34,827 bases of DNA from Pseudomonadales bacterium (lineage in GTDB: Bacteria > Pseudomonadota > Gammaproteobacteria > Pseudomonadales > Alcanivoracaceae): positions 1 through 34,827 of the forward strand of contig JAKSCQ010000286.1 of the NCBI GenBank assembly GCA_022360555.1, given 5' to 3'. Both the position numbers and the translations under genes were made by a program. Positions 27,759 to 34,827 of the stretch are shown in pieces; positions within the stretch are counted from its first letter, which is position 1, and the number at the start of each line of letters is the position of its first letter. A model generated the notes under the pieces. That model made no database searches, was not told where the DNA came from, and was given only the letters and a program-made list of their open reading frames with translations.

Positions 27759-28786
27759 AGTGACCAGGGCAACTCCTGCCCGGCATAGAACGGCACCATG
27801 GGCTCGCCAGCGGCATCAATGACGGCAGGCACCTGCCAGGGCTTGCGCAACAGCGTCACCGTGTCGGTGTGCCGGGGCAGGCGGTAGAAGTCGGCGCCAT
27901 AGTGGCTGGCAAAGCCTTCCAGCTTGTCCAGGGCGTTGTGCTGTTCCAGGAAGGTGGCATACAGCGGCAGCGCGGCACGGGCGGAATAACAGCCGGCACA
28001 GCCGCAGGCAGCTTCCTTCTTGTTGCGCGGGTGCGGGGCGGAATCGGTGCCCAGGAAAAACCGGCTGTGCCCTTCCAGCACGGCCTGCTGGATGGTTTCC
28101 TGATGCTGGCGACGCTTGAGGATCGGCAGGCAGTAATTGTGCGGGCGCACGCCACCCACCAGCAAATCGTTGCGGTTCATCAGCAGGTGCTGCGGCGTCA
28201 CCGTAGCGGCGGTGAGCTCGCTGGCCTCGCGCACAAAGTGCACGCCCTCGGCGGTGGTGACATGCTCGAAGACAATGCGCAGCCCCGGAAACTGGCTGCG
28301 GATATCGTTCAGGTAGCGGTCAATGAACACCTTTTCCCGGTCAAAAATATCGATGTCCGCATCGGTAACCTCGCCATGAACCAGCAGTGGCACATCGTGC
28401 TTTTCCATGGCTTGGTACAGGTGGGTGATCTTGCCCGGGTCAGTCACGCCGCTGTCGGAGTTGGTGGTCGCGCCGGCGGGATAGAGTTTGAAGGCATGCA
28501 CGAAGTCACTCTCGGCAGCGCGGGCCACCTCTTCCACCGGTGTGCTGTCGGTCAGGTACAGCACCATCAATGGCTCGAAGGTGACGCCGGCGGGGACCTG
28601 GGCGAGGATCCGGTCACGGTATTCCGCCGCCTGGGCAACGGTATTCACTGGTGGCGTCAGGTTGGGCATGACAATGGCCCGACCGAACACATTCGCCGTG
28701 GCCGGCACCGTTTCGGCCAGCAGGGCGCCGTCGCGGAAATGCAGATGCCAGTCGTCGGGGCGGGCGATGGTCAGGGTGTCAGTCAT
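27755..28786 (-). CDS. pyrC: Dihydroorotase
   Basis: IARPDDWHLHFRDGALLAETVPATANVFGRAIVMPNLTPPV...FKLYPAGATTNSDSGV...LVHGEVTD...FFLGTDSAPHPRNKKE. Confidence 0.96.
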   Translation of the reverse strand: MTDTLTIARPDDWHLHFRDGALLAETVPATANVFGRAIVMPNLTPPVNTVAQAAEYRDRILAQVPAGVTFEPLMVLYLTDSTPVEEVARAAESDFVHAFKLYPAGATTNSDSGVTDPGKITHLYQAMEKHDVPLLVHGEVTDADIDIFDREKVFIDRYLNDIRSQFPGLRIVFEHVTTAEGVHFVREASELTAATVTPQHLLMNRNDLLVGGVRPHNYCLPILKRRQHQETIQQAVLEGHSRFFLGTDSAPHPRNKKEAACGCAGCYSARAALPLYATFLEQHNALDKLEGFASHYGADFYRLPRHTDTVTLLRKPWQVPAVIDAAGEPMVPFYAGQELPWSL

Positions 28787-28930
28787 GGCGTCACCTTGGT
28801 CGGAGTTTTTTCGGGGCACATAGTGTAGCGCAACTGCGGGGTCGGGCGGGTTGAAAATGTTTTGAGACGGTATGAGCAGAATGCGTGATGAGTTTCGAAG
28901 AGCGAAAACCCGGGTTTGCGTAGCACCAAC

Positions 28931-28959
28931 AAAAACGCCCCGCAGTGCGGGGCGTTTTT
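28931..28959. terminator. Bidirectional intrinsic terminator
   Basis: AAAAACGCCCCGC-AGT-GCGGGGCGTTTTT, just downstream of tRNA-Ser on the minus strand. Confidence 0.92.
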
Positions 28960-28966
28960 GTTTATA

Positions 28967-29057
28967 TGGCGGAGAGGGAGGGATTCGAACCCTCGATACG
29001 CGTAATGCGTATGGCTCCTTAGCAGGGAGCTGGTGTCAGCCACTCACCCACCTCTCC
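28967..29057 (-). tRNA. tRNA-Ser(GCU)
   Basis: GGAGAGGTGGGTGAGTGGCTGACACCAGCTCCCTGCTAAGGAGCCATACGCATTACGCGTATCGAGGGTTCGAATCCCTCCCTCTCCGCCA; anticodon GCT, long variable arm, encoded CCA. Confidence 0.97.
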
Positions 29058-29162
29058 AAATGCGGAACTGCTTGTTGTCAGTGAATTAACGCTCTTTGTT
29101 GGCGTCGTTTCCCGACACGCCGCGCATCATAACGATTTTGCGGAGAAAATACAGCCCAAAAA

Positions 29163-29351
29163 TCAGACAGACTCGCTGTCTGTTGATTTTTCGTGCTGAA
29201 TCCGCTGGTAGATTTCTTCCCGATGTACCGCCACTTCTTTCGGTGCATTGACACCAATGCGGACCTGGTTGCCTTTCACACCCAGTACGGTAACGGTAAC
29301 TTCGTCACCTACCATCAGGGTCTCACCAACTCGACGCGTAAGAATTAACAT
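29163..29351 (-). CDS. csrA: Carbon storage regulator CsrA/RsmA
   Basis: [52 protein letters not shown]. Confidence 0.98.
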   Translation of the reverse strand: MLILTRRVGETLMVGDEVTVTVLGVKGNQVRIGVNAPKEVAVHREEIYQRIQHEKSTDSESV

Positions 29352-29356
29352 AATGA

Positions 29357-29434
29357 TCCCTCCTGGGGTCCTTGATTGTCCGTGAGCGCAAATCCGCATC
29401 CGGGGCTCGCGGGTTGCCGTTCCGTGACGACTCC
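29357..29434 (-). promoter_or_regulatory. GGA-rich csrA leader, candidate CsrA binding sites
   Basis: Eight GGA motifs on the minus strand in the 83 nt before the ATG, including AAGGA, ACGGA (twice), AAGGA and the SD AGGAGGGA. Confidence 0.6.
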
Positions 29435-29564
29435 TTGGTGCGGGGACCATTTACCCACCCCTGATACGGGGGCGGTAGTATGCCTGAATTTTGTTCGCTC
29501 GTCTCGCTGAGAACGGGGCACGACCAACCGGTCGTCGCCCCGAACCTACCAGCCGGTATGCCGA

Positions 29565-30791
29565 TTAACCGGCAGGCTGGTCGAGCTCGAAAGCGGAGTG
29601 CAGCGCACGTACCGCCAGCTCCAGATACTTCTCGGCGATGACCACGGACACCTTGATTTCCGAGGTGGAAATCATCTCGATGTTAACGCCTTCGTTGGCC
29701 AGCGATTCAAACATCTTGGAGGCCACACCAGCGTGGGAGCGCATGCCCACGCCCACCAGGGATACCTTGGCAATCTTGTCGTCGCCAATGATCTCCGGGT
29801 TACCCAGCTCGTCGGAGGCCTTGCGCAGGGCTTCCTGGGCACGGGCAAAATCGTTGCGGTGAACGGTGAAGGTAAAGTCGGCGGCGCCGTCCTTGCCCAC
29901 GTTCTGCACGATCATGTCCACTTCGATGTTCTCTGCACTCACCGGGCCGAGGATCTTGTAGGCAATGCCCGGAGTGTCCGGGGCGCCACGCACGATGATT
30001 TTGGCTTCATCACGGGTAAAGGCAATTCCGGAGATTACCGGCTTTTCCATATCAACCTCGTCGTCGACGGTAATGAGAGTTCCAGGGCCTTCCTGGAAAC
30101 TGGACAGGACACGCAGCGGCACGTTGTATTTGCCGGCGAATTCAACGGAGCGGATCTGCAGAACCTTGGAGCCCTGGCTGGCCATTTCCAGCATTTCCTC
30201 GAAGGTAATGCTGTCCAGGCGGCGGGCATTGTCCACCACCCGGGGGTCGGTGGTGTAGACGCCATCCACATCGGTGTAGATCTGGCACTCGTCGGCCTGC
30301 AACGCGGCGGCCAGCGCCACGGCAGTGGTGTCGGAGCCGCCACGGCCCAGGGTGGTGATGTTGCCGTCGGCATCCACGCCCTGGAAACCGGCCACGACCA
30401 CGATGCTGCCACCATCCAGGTCGGCACGCATCTTCTTGTCGTCGATCTCTTCGATGCGGGCCTTGGAGTAGGAGTTGTCGGTGCGCAGGGGAATCTGGCT
30501 GCCGGTGTAGGAGCGGGCATTGACACCCAGCTTCTGCAACGCCATGGATAACAGGGCAATGGTGACCTGCTCGCCGGTGGAGACCAGCACATCCATTTCG
30601 CGCGGTGAAGGGTTGTCGCTGACACCTTTGGCCAGCTCGATCAGGCGGTTGGTCTCGCCGCTCATGGCGGAAACCACCACGACCACCTGGTCACCCCGTT
30701 TATGAAAGCCTGCCACCTTCTCGGCGACGGCTTGAATGCGTTCGACGGTACCCACGGAGGTGCCGCCGTATTTCTGCACGATAAGGGCCAT
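29565..30791 (-). CDS. lysC: Aspartate kinase
   Basis: MALIVQKYGGTSVGTVERIQAVAEKV...TLGRGGSDTTAVALAAAL...; two ACT domains at the C-terminus. Confidence 0.97.
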   Translation of the reverse strand: MALIVQKYGGTSVGTVERIQAVAEKVAGFHKRGDQVVVVVSAMSGETNRLIELAKGVSDNPSPREMDVLVSTGEQVTIALLSMALQKLGVNARSYTGSQIPLRTDNSYSKARIEEIDDKKMRADLDGGSIVVVAGFQGVDADGNITTLGRGGSDTTAVALAAALQADECQIYTDVDGVYTTDPRVVDNARRLDSITFEEMLEMASQGSKVLQIRSVEFAGKYNVPLRVLSSFQEGPGTLITVDDEVDMEKPVISGIAFTRDEAKIIVRGAPDTPGIAYKILGPVSAENIEVDMIVQNVGKDGAADFTFTVHRNDFARAQEALRKASDELGNPEIIGDDKIAKVSLVGVGMRSHAGVASKMFESLANEGVNIEMISTSEIKVSVVIAEKYLELAVRALHSAFELDQPAG

Positions 30792-30902
30792 AAAGTCGCT
30801 TTGTCTGCAAAAAAGAGCGCGTAACTCTAGCAGAAACGCGCCTGGATTTCATGTTGGCGGTTCGGCGGCAAGCCGCTGCCTGCGTGATTTGACACCGCAG
30901 GA

Positions 30903-30916
30903 GCTTGCTTGCAAGC
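30903..30916. repeat. Small REP-like hairpin between alaS and lysC
   Basis: GCTTGC-TT-GCAAGC in GGAGCTTGCTTGCAAGCGA. Confidence 0.5.
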
Positions 30917-30929
30917 GAACCACGACGGT

Positions 30930-33524
30930 CTACTTACCTGCCACCCAGTCCTTGACGCTGTCCAGGGCTGCCGGCAGGGCGGCAGGGTTGTTGCCTCCAC
31001 CCTGGGCCATATCCGGGCGGCCACCGCCGCGACCGTCCACCTGGCTTGCCACATGCTTGAGCAGATCGCCAGCCTTGAAGCGGTCGGTCAGGTCCTTGGT
31101 GACACCGGCCACCAGGGCCACCTTGTCACCATCGGTTGCCGCCAGCAGGATCACCGCGGAGCCCAGCTTGTCTTTCAGCTTGTCCATGGTCACCCGCAGG
31201 GTCTTGCCATCGGCGCCATCCACCTGGGTGGCCAGCACCTTCACGCCCGCGATTTCCTCAACACTGTCGGTGAGGTCGCTGCCAGCACCACTGGCCAGCT
31301 TCTGCTTGAGGCGTTCGATTTCCTTTTCCAGATCCCGGACCTTCTGCGCCTGGCTGCGCACCCGCTCCGCCGCGTTCTCCGGGGTCGACTTGACCGTAGC
31401 GGCGATATCGCTGAGCGCCCGCTCCTGCTGGCGCATCACGCTCAGGGCCTGCTCGCCGGTGACTGCCTCGATACGGCGCACGCCGGCGGCGGCGGACGCT
31501 TCCAGGGTAATGCGGAACAGGCCGATGTCCCCGGTACGGCTCACGTGGGTGCCACCACACAGTTCCTTGGAGAAGCCCTCGCTACCCATGGTCAGCACGC
31601 GCACCTGATCATCGTATTTCTCACCGAACAGGGCCATGGCGCCGGCTTCACGGGCGGCGTCGATATCCATCAATTCGGTGGTTACCGCGGTATTGGCCAG
31701 GATCTGGCGGTTCACCAGGGTCTCGATCTGCTCGCGCTGGGCTTCGCTGACCGCCTCGCCGTGGGAGAAGTCGAAACGCAGGTAGTCTTCGGCCACCAGG
31801 GAGCCTTTCTGCTGCACATGGTCGCCCAGTACTTCGCGCAGGGCCGCGTGCATCAAGTGAGTGGCGGAGTGATTGCGCATGATGGCGCGACGACGCTCCA
31901 CGTCCACATAGGCGGCCACTTTGTCGCCCACATTCAGGGTGCCGCTTTCCACCTTGCCCAGGTGCACATGGGCCGCCTGGCGCTTTTTGGTATCAGTGAC
32001 GGCAAACCGGTTGTCACCCTTGACCAGAAAACCGGTATCGCCCACCTGACCGCCGGATTCCGCGTAGAACGGCGTGCTGGCCAGCACCACCATGCCCTCC
32101 TCGCCAGCAGCCAGGCTGTCCACGGCCTCACCGTCTTTGAACAGGCCGACGATCTCGTCCTCGTCCGCCAGCTTTTCGTAACCGGAGAAATCGGTCACCG
32201 ACTCGATGTTGAGACGGTCGCTGTAGTCATTGGCAAAGCTGCCGGCGCCACGGGCGCGTTCGCGCTGGGCTTCCATGGCCTGCTCGAAGCCGGCCATGTC
32301 CACGGTCAGCTCCCGCTCGCGGGCCACGTCGGCGGTGAGGTCCGGCGGGAAGCCGTGGGTATCGTAGAGGTTGAACAGGACATCGCCGGGCAGTTCCTTG
32401 CCTTCCAGGTCGGCGATGGCCGCTTCCAGCACTTTCATGCCCGCCGCCAGGGTGCGACCAAACTGTTCTTCTTCCGCCAGCAGAGCCTTTTCAATTCGAG
32501 CCTGCTCACGGGCCAATTCCGGGTAGGCATCGCCCATCTGCTCCACCAGTGCCCCCACCAGGGTAGAGAAGAACGGCTTGTCCTGGCCCAGCTTGTGGCC
32601 ATGGCGCAGAGCGCGGCGGATGATGCGGCGCAGCACATAGCCGCGCCCTTCGTTGGACGGAATCACGCCGTCGCAGATCAGGAAGCTGGCCGAGCGGATG
32701 TGGTCGGCGATCACTCGCAGGGACTTTTCTTCCAGGTCATTGCAACCGGTGGCCTGGGCCGCCGCCTTGAGCAGGGCCTGGAACAGGTCGATCTCGTAGT
32801 TGGAGTGCACGCCCTGCAACACCGCTGCGATGCGCTCCAGGCCCATGCCGGTATCCACGCTGGGCTTGGGCAGGGGCTTGAGCTCGCCGTCGTCCTGGCG
32901 GTCGTACTGCATAAACACCAGGTTCCAGATTTCGATATAGCGATCCAGATCTTCACCCTCGGAGCCCGGCGGACCACCGGGGACATCCTCGCCGTGGTCG
33001 TAGAAGATTTCCGAGCTGGGACCGCAGGGGCCGGTGTCGCCCATCTGCCAGAAGTTGTCTTCGTCCAGGCGGGAGAAACGCTCGGCGCTGACGCCCATTT
33101 CCTTGAGCCAGATATCCGCCGCCTCGTCGTCGGAGATATGCACGGTCACCCACAGGCGCTCGGGCGGCAGGCCTAGCACCTCGGTCAGAAACTGCCAGGC
33201 GAAGCGGATGGCGTCGCGCTTGAAATAGTCGCCGAAACTGAAATTGCCCAGCATCTCGAAAAACGTGTGATGGCGCGCGGTATAGCCCACATTCTCCAGA
33301 TCGTTGTGCTTGCCGCCGGCCCGCACGCAGCGCTGTGAGCTGGCCGCGCGCTGATAGGGGCGGGTTTCTGCGCCGAGAAATACGTCCTTGAACTGGTTCA
33401 TACCCGCATTGGTGAACAACAGCGTGGGATCATTGGCGGGCACCAGGGAACTGCTGGGCACACGGGTATGGCCCTGGGCTTCGAAATACTTCAGGAAAGC
33501 GTCGCGTAATTCTGCGCTCTTCAT
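30930..33524 (-). CDS. alaS: Alanine--tRNA ligase
   Basis: [51 protein letters not shown]...; editing-domain and C-Ala regions present; start reset to 33524. Confidence 0.98.
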   Translation of the reverse strand: MKSAELRDAFLKYFEAQGHTRVPSSSLVPANDPTLLFTNAGMNQFKDVFLGAETRPYQRAASSQRCVRAGGKHNDLENVGYTARHHTFFEMLGNFSFGDYFKRDAIRFAWQFLTEVLGLPPERLWVTVHISDDEAADIWLKEMGVSAERFSRLDEDNFWQMGDTGPCGPSSEIFYDHGEDVPGGPPGSEGEDLDRYIEIWNLVFMQYDRQDDGELKPLPKPSVDTGMGLERIAAVLQGVHSNYEIDLFQALLKAAAQATGCNDLEEKSLRVIADHIRSASFLICDGVIPSNEGRGYVLRRIIRRALRHGHKLGQDKPFFSTLVGALVEQMGDAYPELAREQARIEKALLAEEEQFGRTLAAGMKVLEAAIADLEGKELPGDVLFNLYDTHGFPPDLTADVARERELTVDMAGFEQAMEAQRERARGAGSFANDYSDRLNIESVTDFSGYEKLADEDEIVGLFKDGEAVDSLAAGEEGMVVLASTPFYAESGGQVGDTGFLVKGDNRFAVTDTKKRQAAHVHLGKVESGTLNVGDKVAAYVDVERRRAIMRNHSATHLMHAALREVLGDHVQQKGSLVAEDYLRFDFSHGEAVSEAQREQIETLVNRQILANTAVTTELMDIDAAREAGAMALFGEKYDDQVRVLTMGSEGFSKELCGGTHVSRTGDIGLFRITLEASAAAGVRRIEAVTGEQALSVMRQQERALSDIAATVKSTPENAAERVRSQAQKVRDLEKEIERLKQKLASGAGSDLTDSVEEIAGVKVLATQVDGADGKTLRVTMDKLKDKLGSAVILLAATDGDKVALVAGVTKDLTDRFKAGDLLKHVASQVDGRGGGRPDMAQGGGNNPAALPAALDSVKDWVAGK

Positions 33525-33646
33525 AAACACCTTACCGTTTAGCTGGGGTGCGGCCCGACGCCGGGCCGCGGTCACAATTTCGCAGCGGGCTAGTATATCG
33601 GGAACCGGCAACATATTCACTGGCACCGGGGCCATCCCGGCGGCGC

Positions 33647-33660
33647 TTGATCTGCATCAA
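33647..33660 (+). promoter_or_regulatory. Perfect FNR/Anr box TTGAT-CTGC-ATCAA
   Basis: Exact consensus palindrome; about 29 nt (hexamer start) ahead of TTTAAG (33682-33687), consistent with a class II FNR promoter. Confidence 0.8.
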
Positions 33661-33724
33661 GGCAGCCGGCCGGGCTTTGCCTTTAAGCTGCTGAGGTCAC
33701 GATTACCAGACCGGAGGCGACCCT

Positions 33725-33820
33725 ATGGAAGACTCACAAGTGTGGAAAAATCTCGGTGTAGTGGTGCTGGGCCTGTGCGCCCTGGCTGGAGTGCTGATCG
33801 TTATCGCCAATAACATTTGA
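33725..33820 (+). CDS. 31-aa single-TM microprotein
   Basis: MEDSQVWKNLGVVVLGLCALAGVLIVIANNI; SD GGAGG at 33713-33717; absent from the supplied ORF track (too short). Confidence 0.75.
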   Translation: MEDSQVWKNLGVVVLGLCALAGVLIVIANNI

Positions 33821-33908
33821 ACCAGACAGGCGGCATGAACCGCCAGTCGCGCACCTGCACCACACTTTTCAGGCTCAACAGAGCCAACTGAATTAGTGTC
33901 AACAGGCC

Positions 33909-34274
33909 CTAGAAACCCAGGGCGCTTTCGTCGTAGGTTTTGCCCGCCAGCAGGTGTATATGCAGGTGAAAAACCGTCTGTCCCGCCCCGGCGCCATTGT
34001 TCACCACCACCCGAAACGCCTCGTCCACCCCGACCTGGCGGGCAATATCGCCCACCTTCAGCATCAGGTGGCCGAGCAGCGCCTTGTCCGCCTCGCCGGC
34101 ATCGGCCAGGCGGGGGATGGGACGCCGGGGAATGATCAACAGGTGGGTGGGCGCCTTGGGCGCGATATCCTTGATACAGATACAGTCCTCGTCCTCATAG
34201 AGGATATCGGCGGGAATCTCGCCGTTGATGATACGGGTGAATATGGACGGCTCCGATCCTGATGCTTCTGTCAT
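33909..34274 (-). CDS. HIT-family protein (HINT-like)
   Basis: SIFTRIINGEIPADILYEDEDCICIKDIAPKAPTHLLIIPRRPI...GQTVFHLHIHLLAG. Confidence 0.95.
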   Translation of the reverse strand: MTEASGSEPSIFTRIINGEIPADILYEDEDCICIKDIAPKAPTHLLIIPRRPIPRLADAGEADKALLGHLMLKVGDIARQVGVDEAFRVVVNNGAGAGQTVFHLHIHLLAGKTYDESALGF

Positions 34275-34295
34275 AGCGACTACCTTGCCTTTGTC

Positions 34296-34481
34296 TCAAC
34301 CCAGTTTTTCTTCTTCGGTCAACTGGCGGGCTTCGGACTCCAGCATCACCGGAATGCCGTCGCGAATGGGATAGGCCAATCCGCTCGCCCTGCACACCAA
34401 TTCCTGATTTTCCTTGTCGTACTCAAGCGGTGCCTTGCTCACGGGACAAACCAGGATACTCAGTAATTTTTGATCGATCAT
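34296..34481 (-). CDS. Trm112/YcaR-like small protein
   Basis: [54 protein letters not shown]. Confidence 0.93.
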   Translation of the reverse strand: MIDQKLLSILVCPVSKAPLEYDKENQELVCRASGLAYPIRDGIPVMLESEARQLTEEEKLG

Positions 34482-34539
34482 AATCATTCTCGCGCTCAAC
34501 ATCAGGCGCCAATGGTACACCCATGCCGGCCTCCCGTCT

Positions 34540-34827
34540 CTAGTGCGGGGGCATTTCCCCCACCAGCAACTGCGGGTCCACCCGAAACTCGAACCAGTTC
34601 ATACGCCAGTCCAGATGCGGGCCCGTGGCCCTGCCGGAAGCGCCCACCTCGGCGATCGCCTGGCCCTGGCGGACCTCCTGCCCCTGGGTCACCAGTATTT
34701 TACTCAGGTGGATAAAGGTGGAGGACAGGCCGTGGCCGTGGTCGAGTATCAGCGTGCCGCCGGAGAAATACATATCATCGTGGGTCAGGGTCACCTTGCC
34801 CGCCGCCGGCGCCCGCACCCGGGTACC
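34540..34827 (-). CDS. M23/LytM-family peptidase, partial (N-terminus beyond right edge)
   Basis: [74 protein letters not shown]. Confidence 0.9.
   Translation of the reverse strand, partial: GTRVRAPAAGKVTLTHDDMYFSGGTLILDHGHGLSSTFIHLSKILVTQGQEVRQGQAIAEVGASGRATGPHLDWRMNWFEFRVDPQLLVGEMPPH

Noticed and set aside
28787-28930. Possible Zur operator upstream of pyrC/CobW
   Set aside because: No AT-rich Zur-like palindrome found by eye
30909-33176. 755-aa plus-strand ORF
   Set aside because: Antisense to alaS, which is unambiguous; long shadow ORFs are expected at this GC content

Overview
Chromosomal segment of a gammaproteobacterium; gene content and order suggest an Alcanivorax-like marine bacterium (inference only). 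Much of it is recognisable core genome: ffs (4.5S RNA)-dnaX-ybaB-recR, a type I GAPDH, Hsp20, pyrC plus a CobW-type GTPase, tRNA-Ser(GCU)-csrA-lysC-alaS, HIT, Trm112-like and M23 genes. The most unusual accessory feature is a translationally coupled operon on the minus strand (about 7080 to 1, running off the left edge). It encodes a GNAT-like protein, a GH3-family acyl-acid-amido-synthetase homologue, a second GNAT-like protein, a short HxxxDG condensation/acyltransferase-like protein, an RND membrane-fusion protein and an RND permease. An AraC-family regulator is divergent to it. It looks like a small non-NRPS amide/acyl-conjugate synthesis and export system. Other points of interest: a 31-aa single-TM microprotein (absent from the ORF track) behind a perfect FNR/Anr box; an E. 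coli-like in-frame dnaX frameshift signal with an immediate -1 stop; a GGA-rich csrA leader suggesting CsrA autoregulation; a PHD-like 2OG oxygenase overlapping a secreted polyglycine-rich protein gene; a PadR-led operon of DUF genes; and several REP/inverted-repeat elements. All assignments come from reading the sequence and translations; no searches were run.
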